DNA of 7,275 nt from Desulfuromonadaceae bacterium (GCA_028686145.1 JAQUCQ010000168.1:1-7275); one strand, 5' to 3'; shown: positions 1 through 6,600, numbered from the stretch's first letter. The notes: a model not told the origin generated them from the sequence alone. Numbers and translations are program-made.

Positions 1-10
1 GATAAAATGA

Positions 11-946
11 TTAGAGGCCGGCAGCTGCCGCCACCTCGGCGGCAAAGTCGCATTCCTTCTTTTCAAGTCCCTCGCCGAGAGTGTATTTAGTAAAACGCGT
101 TATGGTTATCGTTGTACCAAGTGCTTTTCCGGTTTCAGTGGCAAACTGCTGAATGGTCTTGTCGGTGTCCTTGACGAACTGCTGTTCAAGCAGGCAGATG
201 TCGGCATAGAATTTGTTGACTTGACCAGCAATAATTTTTTCGATTATATTTTCCGGCTTACCGGTCTCACGGGCCTTTGCACGGTAAATATCTTTTTCTC
301 TCTCTAACACGTCGGCGTCAACTTCAGCGCGCTGGACGTATAAGGGAGATGCTGCAGCAATATGCATAGCCACGTCCTTGACAAAGGCAGCAAAGGCCGG
401 ATCTTTTGCTGCAGTGACATTGTCACAGATTGCTTCTACCAGAACCCCGATTTTTCCACCGGCATGTATGTAGGATCCGATGGCCCCTGCTCCGGGAACA
501 ACATAGCTGGCAAAACGACGGATCTGCATGTTTTCACCGATGACCGCAATGGCTTCATTCAGCATGATCTGGATAGTTTTGCTGCTGTCGCCGCAATATG
601 TCTGATTGAACAGTTCTTCAACGGAAGCAGGATTTGCCTGCAGGATATGATTCGCAATGTCTTTTACAAAGCCCTGGAACTTCTCGTTTTTTGCAACAAA
701 ATCTGTTTCACTGTTGATCTCAAGCAAAATGCCCTTATTGCCGTCTGCTGATGTTGCTGCAGCTACCATACCTTCCGTTGCTGCGCGACCGGCCTTTTTT
801 GATGCGGCAGCAAGGCCTTTTGTACGCAGGAAATCAACAGCCTGGTCAAAATTGCCGTCAGTCTGCTCAAGTGCTTTTTTGCAATCAAGCATTCCGGCGC
901 CGGTTGATTTTCTCAATTCTGATATTTGTGCCGCTGTTACAGCCAT
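11..946 (-). CDS. tsf: Elongation factor Ts (EF-Ts), 311 aa
   Basis: Guanine-nucleotide exchange factor that regenerates EF-Tu-GTP from EF-Tu-GDP in the cytoplasm. Residues 1 to about 55 form the UBA-like N-terminal domain (LRKSTGAGMLDCKKAL, then RTKGLAAASKKAGRAATEG). The EF-Tu contact motif TDFVAKN is at residues 81-87. Two related core subdomains are visible: GILLEINSETDFVAKNEKF followed by FVKDIANHI, and GVLVEAICDNVTAAKDPAF followed by FVKDVAMHIAAASP (about 167-201). A helical stretch ending in an Ala-rich tail closes the protein. This is the long two-subdomain form, somewhat longer than the E. coli protein of about 283 aa. The ATG at 944-946 has a strong Shine-Dalgarno AGGAGG (plus-strand cctcct, 953-958) with 6-nt spacing, and the stop is TAA. 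It lies 51 nt downstream of rpsB with no obvious promoter between, so cotranscription is likely. Family identity is very secure. Confidence 0.98.
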   Translation of the reverse strand: MAVTAAQISELRKSTGAGMLDCKKALEQTDGNFDQAVDFLRTKGLAAASKKAGRAATEGMVAAATSADGNKGILLEINSETDFVAKNEKFQGFVKDIANHILQANPASVEELFNQTYCGDSSKTIQIMLNEAIAVIGENMQIRRFASYVVPGAGAIGSYIHAGGKIGVLVEAICDNVTAAKDPAFAAFVKDVAMHIAAASPLYVQRAEVDADVLEREKDIYRAKARETGKPENIIEKIIAGQVNKFYADICLLEQQFVKDTDKTIQQFATETGKALGTTITITRFTKYTLGEGLEKKECDFAAEVAAAAGL

Positions 947-959
947 TGCAATCCTCCTA

Positions 960-975
960 TCCTGTCACAACAGGA
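960..975 (-). promoter_or_regulatory. Small hairpin just upstream of the tsf ribosome-binding site
   Basis: In the rpsB-tsf spacer, the minus strand reads TCCTGT-TGTG-ACAGGA, a 6-bp perfect stem with a 4-nt loop. It ends one base before the segment leading into the AGGAGG of tsf. There is no T-run, so it is not a terminator. It might modulate tsf translation or mRNA processing between the two cistrons. A short chance palindrome is an equally good explanation. Confidence 0.3.
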
Positions 976-997
976 ATTGTGTATAAAATAAGTGTGA

Positions 998-1762
998 TTA
1001 TTCGCCAGTTGCTTCTGCAGCAACTTCTTCAGGTGCGTATTCCTCTGCGCCTTCGGTATCCTTCTGCAGAGCTGCCTTGCGTGCCTGAATACCTTCAAGA
1101 ACAGCATCGGCCATTTTGGAAGAGAGGAGACGGATGGCACGAATAGCATCATCATTACCCGGAATGACATAATCAATCGGATCGGGGTCACAGTTGGTAT
1201 CGACGACAGCAACGACTGGAATACCAAGTTTGTTGGCTTCCTGAACGGCAATTTCTTCATTTTTTGGGTCAATGACAAACATGACGCCGGGGAGTTTGTT
1301 CATCGTCTTGATCCCGCCGAGAGTCTTCTGGAGCTTTTCACGGTCGCGGGTAAATTGCAGGGTTTCTTTTTTTGTGTAGGCATCAATAGTACCGTCTTCG
1401 AACATGGCATCAATTTTTTTCAGGCGATCGATGCTTTGTTTGACAGTGGTAAAGTTTGTCAGCATTCCGCCAAGCCACCGCTGGTTAACGTAATGCATTC
1501 CACAACGGGCGGCTTCTTCGGCAACCGAGTCCTGAGCCTGTTTTTTGGTACCGACGAACAGGACAGTGCTGCCATCCTGTGCTGATTCTTTGACAAAGCT
1601 GTATGCAGTTTTGAAATAACGGACGGTTTTCTGCAAATCGATGATGTAGATTCCGTTACGGGCCCCGAAAATGTAGGGTTTCATCTTGGGGTTCCAGCGT
1701 TTTGTCTGGTGACCGAAGTGGACACCGGCTTCCAACAGTTCCTTCATGCTGATACTTGACAT
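998..1762 (-). CDS. rpsB: 30S ribosomal protein S2, 254 aa
   Basis: Small-subunit ribosomal protein needed for docking S1 and for initiation on leadered mRNAs. The N-terminal S2 signature LLEAGVHFGHQTKRWNPKM spans residues 9-27. RWLGGMLTNF is at 95-104, followed by the long coiled-coil insertion with the KLQKTLGGI segment. The second signature, PGVMFVIDPKNEEIAVQEA, begins at 158, followed by GIPVVAVVDTNCDPD and PGNDDAIRAI (201-210). Length is typical, with a short acidic C-terminal tail (EGAEEYAPEEVAAEATGE). The ATG at 1760-1762 has AAGGAG (plus-strand ctcctt, 1769-1774) 6 nt upstream, and the stop is TAA. It is the first gene of an rpsB-tsf operon with its own promoter and a structured leader. 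S2 commonly represses its own operon through the leader in other bacteria; here that is inference. Identity is secure. Confidence 0.99.
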   Translation of the reverse strand: MSSISMKELLEAGVHFGHQTKRWNPKMKPYIFGARNGIYIIDLQKTVRYFKTAYSFVKESAQDGSTVLFVGTKKQAQDSVAEEAARCGMHYVNQRWLGGMLTNFTTVKQSIDRLKKIDAMFEDGTIDAYTKKETLQFTRDREKLQKTLGGIKTMNKLPGVMFVIDPKNEEIAVQEANKLGIPVVAVVDTNCDPDPIDYVIPGNDDAIRAIRLLSSKMADAVLEGIQARKAALQKDTEGAEEYAPEEVAAEATGE

Positions 1763-1786
1763 GTGTTTCTCCTTTGGTTTTTCCTC

Positions 1787-1847
1787 CGCCTCGTCGAATC
1801 CCCGTCATCAACTGGTAAATAGGGACACCGTCGGATTTACCGAGGCG
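1787..1847 (-). promoter_or_regulatory. Structured 5' leader of rpsB, candidate S2 autoregulatory site
   Basis: The transcript leader can fold into nested helices. The outer helix pairs CGCCTCG (1847-1841) with CGAGGCG (1793-1787), 7 bp. Stacked directly on it, GTAAAT (1840-1835) pairs with ATTTAC (1820-1815), 6 bp. The 14-nt terminal segment between (1834-1821) can form a small GAC/GTC stem. A 21-nt single-stranded bulge (1794-1814) separates the 3' arms. The fold ends 12 nt upstream of the rpsB AAGGAG. Ribosomal-protein operons often carry such structures as binding sites for their own product, and rpsB leaders are known autoregulatory targets in some proteobacteria. I see the pairing directly, but the regulatory role is inferred. 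Confidence 0.45.
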
Positions 1848-1867
1848 TGTGAATTGAATAGCGGGAT

Positions 1868-1897
1868 TTTATAGCACAGCAGCAGCTGTAAAATCAA
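1868..1897 (-). promoter_or_regulatory. Sigma-70 promoter of the rpsB-tsf operon
   Basis: On the minus strand, TTGATT (plus aatcaa, 1892-1897) and TATAAA (plus tttata, 1868-1873) are separated by 18 bp. The -10 box is preceded by TGC, giving an extended -10 (TGn). Predicted transcription start is near 1861, leaving a leader of about 100 nt before rpsB. The spacer contains a 5-bp inverted repeat, ACAGC-TGCT-GCTGT (1876-1889). This is the best promoter match in the window and sits where a strong ribosomal-protein promoter is expected. Confidence 0.65.
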
Positions 1898-1903
1898 GGG
1901 TAA

Positions 1904-2140
1904 TTACGACAGTTGCCAGTGGAGTGCGCCGATTGGGCAGGCTTCCACACACCGCCCGCACGCGGTGCAGTGTGTGGAATAAAGAAATACGGCAATTTTG
2001 TGAAAACGGACGGTTTCCAGCGTGATTAATTTTATACTGCAGGCGGCGACGCAGCGTCCGCATCCGCTGCAGCGTTCGTGACTAATTTTCGGGATGTGCT
2101 GATGGTCTCTTTTCAGAGCCCCAGATCCATCTGTTTCCAT
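1904..2140 (-). CDS. Small 2x[4Fe-4S] ferredoxin-like protein, about 78 aa
   Basis: Probable electron-carrier or iron-sulfur protein of the bacterial 2[4Fe-4S] ferredoxin type. Two cluster motifs are clear: C24-x2-C27-x2-C30-x3-C34 (RCSGCGRCVAACS) and C58-x2-C61-x2-C64-x3-C68-P (HCTACGRCVEACPIGAL). The first motif lacks the usual Pro after its fourth Cys; the second has it. No signal peptide or transmembrane segment is seen, so it should be cytoplasmic. The chosen ATG (2138-2140) gives a normal ferredoxin N-terminus, but its Shine-Dalgarno is poor. Translation may be coupled to the preceding small gene, whose last 28 nt it overlaps. An upstream in-frame ATG at 2189-2191 would add 17 residues without a better ribosome site. 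The stop (TAA, 1904-1906) lies 6 bp before the rpsB -35 box. Redox partner is unknown. The class call is firm, but the exact start is not. Confidence 0.8.
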   Translation of the reverse strand: METDGSGALKRDHQHIPKISHERCSGCGRCVAACSIKLITLETVRFHKIAVFLYSTHCTACGRCVEACPIGALHWQLS

Positions 2141-2286
2141 GTAAACTCTGCTTTTGTCTGCTTGCGATTGAATGGATAATAACGGGGGCATTTGGCGACA
2201 ACGGCATTTCCCGCCTGTTTGCAGGTGCGACGACAGGAAGTGCAGAGTTTGTTTGGGGATAGTTTGTGTGCGTTTTTTTGTGTCAT
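2113..2286 (-). CDS. Small Cys-rich protein of unknown function, 57 aa
   Basis: This short frame carries four cysteines spaced C15-x2-C18-x3-C22-x10-C33-P, in LCTSCRRTCKQ and AKCPRYYPF. Such an arrangement could bind zinc or an Fe-S cluster. The protein is strongly basic (many K and R) and has no signal peptide or membrane segment. It ends KQMDLGL. The ATG at 2284-2286 follows the hairpin at 2300-2329 by 13 nt, with only a weak Shine-Dalgarno (GGAT). It begins 50 nt after the ilvE stop and overlaps the downstream ferredoxin gene by 28 nt in another frame, which suggests one transcript. The ordered cysteines and CKQ...CPRYYP pattern argue against a chance frame. I recall similar short CxxC...CKQ...CP proteins in anaerobes, but I cannot verify homology here and assign no function. 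Confidence 0.6.
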   Translation of the reverse strand: MTQKNAHKLSPNKLCTSCRRTCKQAGNAVVAKCPRYYPFNRKQTKAEFTWKQMDLGL

Positions 2287-2299
2287 GGCGGTCAATCCG

Positions 2300-2329
2300 T
2301 GCAGGGGCGGTTCAAATACCGCCCCTGCA
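2300..2329. repeat. Perfect 12-bp inverted repeat (REP-like hairpin) after ilvE
   Basis: The arms TGCAGGGGCGGT (2300-2311) and ACCGCCCCTGCA (2318-2329) are perfect complements around a 6-nt loop (TCAAAT). The stem is very GC-rich. It begins 7 nt past the ilvE stop and ends 13 nt before the start codon of the small Cys-rich gene. In ilvE's direction no T-run follows the stem (the next bases are CGGATTG); T-residues instead precede it. It is therefore not a standard intrinsic terminator. It could act as a 3'-end stabiliser, a partial terminator or attenuator, or a copy of a dispersed intergenic palindrome of the GGGGCGG...CCGCCCC type. The structure itself is certain; the role is not. Confidence 0.75.
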
Positions 2330-2336
2330 AAAATGA

Positions 2337-3410
2337 TTATTCGATAAACCTGACCCAGCCAAACTCGTCCTTCAGTCGTCCTGTTTGGATACCGGTCAGT
2401 GTTTCATACAGTTTCTGGGTGATAGTGCCGACTTTTCCGCCGGTCAGTTGCAGGCACTCGTCCTTATAGCAGAGATTCCCGACTGGGGTTATTACCGCTG
2501 CAGTGCCGCTGCCGAAGGCTTCGGTAACTTTGCCGGAACGAATATCGGCCATCAGGTCATGAACATCGATTTTGCGTTCCTCGACCGTACAGCCAAGGGT
2601 GGGGGCCAGCTTCAATACAGAATCACGGGTCACACCCGACAGGATCGACCCGTCAAGTGGCGCGGTTACAATATGAGTGCCGTAGGCAAAAAACATATTC
2701 ATTGCTCCGACTTCTTCAATGTAACGCCGTTCCCGCCCGTCAAGCCAGAGTACCTGATCATATCCCTTATTCTTGGCTTCCAATCCCGCTTTCAGAGAGC
2801 TTGCATAGTTGCCGCCAGTTTTGGCTTCGCCGGTTCCCCCGGGCACGGCACGCACATAATGATCTTCCACCAGGATGTTTACCGGATTAAACCCGGCTGC
2901 GTAATAGGCTCCAACGGGAGAGAGGATGACATAGAAATAATAGTGATTCGAGGGTTTGACTCCAAGAACCGGCTCGACTGCAATTAAAGTCGGCCGGATA
3001 TAGAGCGAGGTGCCGTTGGCAGTCGGAATCCAGTCGCGCTCAAGAGAAACCAGTTGCTCGATCCCCTTAAGGAACAGCTCCTCCGGGATAGGAGGGAGGC
3101 AGAGTCGGTCACCGGATTGATTGAAGCGTCGGGCATTCATCTCGGGACGGAACAGGGCAATTCGCCCATCAGCCCATTTATAGGCTTTAAGCCCTTCAAA
3201 AATTTCCTGGGCATAATGAAAAACAAGGCAGGCAGGGTCGAGCACAAAAGGAGCATACGGCTCGATTCGGGCATCACACCACCCCTGATCAGTTTTCCAT
3301 TCTACAACCAGCATACGGTCGGTGAAGTATTTGCCAAAACCAAGTTGAGTTTGGTCGGAAATCTTTGTTTTCATTTTCTCGGCAGGTAAAGGAACAATTT
3401 TAATGTCCAT
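2337..3410 (-). CDS. ilvE: Branched-chain amino acid aminotransferase, 357 aa
   Basis: PLP-dependent fold-type IV transaminase (EC 2.6.1.42) interconverting leucine, isoleucine and valine with their 2-oxo acids, using glutamate/2-oxoglutarate. It catalyses the last step of branched-chain amino acid synthesis in the cytoplasm. HYAQEIFEGLKAYK is at 65-78. The GGTGEAKTGGNYASSLKA segment supplies the Schiff-base lysine K197. Next come VLWLDGRERRYIEEVGAMN (220-238), SGVTRDS (258-264), and the phosphate-binding FGSGTAAVITPV (299-310). The length matches the longer BCAT subgroup that includes the mammalian enzymes, rather than the E. coli form of about 309 aa. ATG at 3408-3410 is chosen because AAGGAG lies 9 nt upstream; an in-frame TTG at 3434 would place that site inside the coding region. 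It is divergent from pyc and probably heads a transcript including the two small downstream genes. Confidence 0.96.
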   Translation of the reverse strand: MDIKIVPLPAEKMKTKISDQTQLGFGKYFTDRMLVVEWKTDQGWCDARIEPYAPFVLDPACLVFHYAQEIFEGLKAYKWADGRIALFRPEMNARRFNQSGDRLCLPPIPEELFLKGIEQLVSLERDWIPTANGTSLYIRPTLIAVEPVLGVKPSNHYYFYVILSPVGAYYAAGFNPVNILVEDHYVRAVPGGTGEAKTGGNYASSLKAGLEAKNKGYDQVLWLDGRERRYIEEVGAMNMFFAYGTHIVTAPLDGSILSGVTRDSVLKLAPTLGCTVEERKIDVHDLMADIRSGKVTEAFGSGTAAVITPVGNLCYKDECLQLTGGKVGTITQKLYETLTGIQTGRLKDEFGWVRFIE

Positions 3411-3419
3411 TAGTACTAT

Positions 3420-3425
3420 CTCCTT
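3420..3425 (-). promoter_or_regulatory. Ribosome-binding site fixing the ilvE start
   Basis: AAGGAG on the minus strand (plus-strand ctcctt) lies 9 nt before the ATG at 3410. It supports that start over the in-frame upstream TTG at 3432-3434. Confidence 0.85.
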
Positions 3426-3434
3426 ATTTAGCAA
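3424..3434 (-). repeat. 11-bp leader motif TTGCTAAATAA, ilvE copy
   Basis: TTGCTAAATAA on the minus strand, running into the ilvE AAGGAG. An identical copy lies in the pyc leader on the plus strand (3660-3670), so the two form an inverted pair bracketing the intergenic region. In both genes it reads in frame as TTG CTA AAT AAR upstream of the chosen ATG. Confidence 0.5.
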
Positions 3435-3543
3435 TAATCAAAACATTCGGACAACGATTTTTATCATAAAACAGCAGGGTGCGGCAAGGTGAAAATCCTG
3501 GACTACTGAAACCGGAGTGCATGCATAAATAACAAAAACATTC

Positions 3544-3561
3544 TCTGTATATAGCTACAGA
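3544..3561. promoter_or_regulatory. Operator-like palindrome between ilvE and pyc
   Basis: TCTGTA-TATAGC-TACAGA is a perfect 6-bp inverted repeat with 6-bp centre, 18 bp overall. The symmetry extends imperfectly (ATTCTGTA on one side, TACAGAGAAT on the other, with one extra base). It covers the candidate ilvE -10 box (3546-3551) and ends 21 bp before the pyc -35 box. A dimeric repressor or activator could thus control one or both genes. The regulator is not encoded in this window and is unknown. Confidence 0.35.
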
Positions 3562-3574
3562 ATATCAGTTTCAA
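3546..3574 (-). promoter_or_regulatory. Candidate ilvE promoter
   Basis: On the minus strand, TTGAAA (plus tttcaa, 3569-3574) and TATACA (plus tgtata, 3546-3551) are 17 bp apart. The predicted start near 3539 would give a leader of about 128 nt. The -10 box is only a 4/6 match and lies within a palindrome. A closer weak alternative (TTGCCG, 16 bp, GATAAA) exists, so this is tentative. Confidence 0.4.
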
Positions 3575-3582
3575 CTTACTAA

Positions 3583-3611
3583 TTGACAAAGTCTTGCCAA
3601 TCTGTTTTATT
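3583..3611 (+). promoter_or_regulatory. Candidate pyc promoter
   Basis: A consensus -35 TTGACA (3583-3588) is followed after 17 bp by TTTATT (3606-3611). TGT immediately precedes the -10, giving an extended -10 that could compensate for the 4/6 hexamer. Predicted start is near 3618, leaving a leader of about 75 nt. Confidence 0.5.
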
Positions 3612-3659
3612 GCGACCCTGTATATCGTAACTATTTAAAATAACTGAATAACTTTAGTT

Positions 3660-3670
3660 TTGCTAAATAA
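3660..3670 (+). repeat. 11-bp leader motif TTGCTAAATAA, pyc copy
   Basis: Identical to the ilvE-leader copy at 3424-3434 but on the opposite strand. It lies 22 nt before the pyc ATG and also reads in frame as TTG CTA AAT AAA. It falls downstream of the predicted start of transcription, so it could act in RNA or as DNA. Confidence 0.5.
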
Positions 3671-3677
3671 ATTTATC

Positions 3678-3683
3678 AAGGAG
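3678..3683 (+). promoter_or_regulatory. Ribosome-binding site fixing the pyc start
   Basis: AAGGAG with 9-nt spacing to ATG 3693-3695. It supports this start over the in-frame TTG at 3660, which lacks a ribosome site and would add 11 residues. Confidence 0.85.
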
Positions 3684-3692
3684 AACATCTAC

Positions 3693-6600
3693 ATGGAAAA
3701 ATACCGGTTTCGTAAAGTCATGGCGGCAAACCGAGGCGAGATCGCTATCCGTATCTTTCGTGCCTGCACTGAGCTGGGCATCAGCACGGTAGCACTTTAT
3801 TCTGAGGAGGACAAACTCTCCCTGCATCGTTACAAGGCTGATGAAGCGTATCTGATCGGCAAAGGGAAGTCACCGATTGATGCCTATCTCGGCATTGACG
3901 AGATTATTGCGTTGGCGCTCAAGGCGGATGTTGATGCTATCCATCCGGGATATGGTTTCCTGGCTGAGAATGCTGAATTTGCAGAGGAATGCCGGGTTAA
4001 TGGTATAACGTTCATCGGCCCAACTGCTGAGATGATGCGTTCGTTGGGTGATAAAGTTTCAGGCCGGAAAGCAGCAATTGCCGCTGGTGTCAACGTGGTG
4101 CCAGGGACTGAAAATCCGGTTGAGAGAGAAGAAGACGCCCTGATCTTCGCCAAGGAAAATGGTTATCCAATCATTATCAAGGCATCGGCAGGCGGAGGCG
4201 GCCGTGGCATGCGCGTGGCCAACAACAAAAAAGAACTGCTTGAGGGACTTGTTGCGGCTGGCAGTGAGGCAAAGGCTTCTTTCGGCAATGCCGAAGTTTT
4301 TCTGGAGCGCTACCTGGTACATCCGAAACATATAGAAGTTCAGGTGCTGGGCGATAATTATGGCAATCTGGTACACTTTTTTGACAGAGACTGCTCTGTG
4401 CAGCGCCGTCATCAGAAAGTGGTTGAATTTGCACCGTCGTTATCCCTGACCCGCTCACAACGGGAGGAGCTCTGTACGGCAGCGCTTAAAATTGCCGGGC
4501 ATGTTAAGTACCGCAATGCCGGCACTATTGAATTTCTCGTGGATAACGAAGGCAAACACTACTTTATCGAGATGAATCCCCGTATTCAGGTGGAGCATAC
4601 CGTGACCGAAATGATCACCGGTCGCAATCTTGTACAGAATCAGATCCTGGTTGCCTGTGGGCACAAACTTTCTGATCCCGAGATCAATATTCCTTCGCAA
4701 AGCGCCATTGATATGCGGGGTTATGCCATTCAGTGCCGTATTACCACGGAAGACCCGGCCAATAATTTTTCCCCTGATTTTGGGACCCTGACTACGTATC
4801 GTTCGGCCGCCGGATGCGGCATTCGCCTTGATGCCGGCAACGCCTTTACCGGCTCAAAAATTACTCCCCATTACGATTCATTGCTGGTCAAGGTCAGTGC
4901 ATGGGGGCTTGCCTTTACAGACGCAGCCAATATTATGAATCGTGCCCTGCAGGAGTTCCGTGTTCGCGGGGTCAAAACCAATATCGGATTTCTCGAAAAT
5001 GTTGTCACTCATCCGGTTTTTCTCCGTGGGCAGTGCGATACATCTTTTATCGAAAAACATCCGGAACTGCTTCACTTCCGTGAAAAGCAGGATCGCGCCA
5101 GTAAAGTACTCAACTTCCTCGGTGAGGTAATTGTCAACGGTTCGCCTGGTGTAACAAAGCCGCTTAAATCGGCAGAACTGATCGAAGCCCGCGCCCCATA
5201 CGTCGATACGAGCAGGCCTCGCCCGTCCGGGAGCAAGGATCTTTTCATGCAGATGGGCGCCGAAGGGCTCTCCAAATGGATTCTGGAACAGAAAAAACTC
5301 TTGATCACCGACACGACCATGCGCGATGCGCATCAGTCCAATCTGGCAACCCGCGTACGCAGCTATGATCTTATCAAGGTTGCCGAACCGACCTCCTACC
5401 TGGGTGCCGACCTGTTCTCTCTGGAGTGCTGGGGGGGGGCAACATTTGACGTCTCAATGCGTTTCTTGAAAGAAGATCCCTGGCAGCGCCTGCACAAATT
5501 GTCGGAGTTGATCCCCAACATCCTGTTTCAGATGCTTCTGCGCGGTTCAAACGCGGTCGGATACACCAATTATCCTGATAATGTTGTACAGAAGTTTGTT
5601 GAAGAGGCTGCTGATTCAGGTGTCGATATCTTCCGTATCTTTGATTCGCTTAACTGGACCGCCGGCATGCGGGTTGCGATGGATGCCGTGCGCAAATCGG
5701 GGAAAATCTGTGAAGCGTCCATATGCTATACCGGCGACATCACTGATCCAAGACGGGACAAGTACCCGCTTGAGTATTATGTCACTATGGCGAAAGAGTT
5801 GGAGAAAATGGGTGCCCATATTTTGGCAATTAAAGATATGGCCGGTCTGCTCAAGCCGCTGGCAGCATATAAACTTGTCAAAGCGCTTAAAGAGAATATT
5901 GGCATTCCAATTCATCTTCATACCCACGATACCTCGTCAAACGGTAGCGCCATGCTGCTTAAAGCCAGTGAAGCTGGTGTGGATATTGTGGATGCCGCTC
6001 TGTCCTCACTCTCCGGTCTGACTGCCCAGCCAAACCTGAATGCGCTGGTTGCGACTCTCGAAGGAAGTGAACGTGATCCGCTGGTTAATGCCCCTGGTTT
6101 GCAAAAACTGGCCAACTATTGGGAAACCGTCCGCGATTACTATTCCCCCTTTGAATCCGGTCTCAAGAGTGGCACGGCAGAGGTCTATCACCACGAAATT
6201 CCGGGCGGGCAGTATTCAAACTACAAACCGCAGGTAGCTGGTCTGGGGCTGATTGAGCGCTGGGATGACTGCAAGGAGATGTACCATAAAGTCAATATGA
6301 TGTTCGGAGATATCGTCAAGGTTACACCGTCTTCAAAGGTTGTCGGTGATATGGCCATGTTTCTGGTCAAGAACAACCTGGAGCCGGAGGATGTTTTCAC
6401 TACCAAAGAGGACCTGGCCTTTCCTGAATCGGTTGTCGGTATGTTCAAGGGAATGCTTGGCCAACCATACCAAGGGTGGCCGAAGGAACTGCAGAAAATA
6501 ATTCTGAAAGGTGAGCAGCCGATTACCTGCCGTCCCGGTGAGCTACTTGAGCCGGTTGATTTTGTGGAGGAGAAACTCAAGCTTGAGGAAGCGTTGGGGC

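Larger units (their letters stand above)
3411..3692. other. Divergent intergenic control region between ilvE and pyc
   Basis: This 282-bp AT-rich stretch separates the two divergently transcribed start codons. It holds the candidate ilvE and pyc promoters, an operator-like palindrome (3544-3561) and the two 11-bp leader motifs described separately. It also contains an 8-bp palindrome TGCATGCA (3518-3525). A weaker alternative ilvE promoter, TTGCCG-16 bp-GATAAA, can be read on the minus strand within about 3460-3490. No RNA gene, T-box-like element or convincing coding frame was seen. Confidence 0.7.

Noticed and set aside
362..751. Plus-strand frame of 129 codons opposite tsf, and similar frames opposite rpsB
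   Set aside because: They are antisense to highly conserved translation genes, with unstructured Cys/Ser-rich translations and no upstream signals.
2141..2191. Upstream ATG at 2189-2191 as the ferredoxin start
   Set aside because: It would add 17 residues not typical of ferredoxins, increase overlap with the small Cys-rich gene, and has no better ribosome site. It is not excluded.
2385..2987. 200-codon plus-strand open frame opposite ilvE
   Set aside because: It lies wholly antisense to a clearly conserved ilvE. It has no good ribosome site, and its translation shows no recognisable domain. It is a shadow of ilvE codon usage.
3460..3475. TTTTAT-G-ATAAAA palindrome in the ilvE leader
   Set aside because: It has a single-base centre, so it cannot form a hairpin, and its pure AT composition makes chance likely.
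3503..3541. Possible 12-codon leader peptide MFLLFMHALRFQ upstream of ilvE
   Set aside because: It contains three Leu, which is tempting for attenuation. However, its ATG would fall at the predicted transcription start with no ribosome site, and no terminator/antiterminator pair follows it.
3660..3692. TTG start for pyc at 3660, and the matching TTG at 3434 for ilvE
   Set aside because: Both place the well-spaced AAGGAG inside the coding sequence and have no ribosome site of their own.
4878..5333. 151-codon minus-strand frame inside pyc, and another at 6221-6607
   Set aside because: Pyc is intact with all motifs present, and the antisense frames show no family features.
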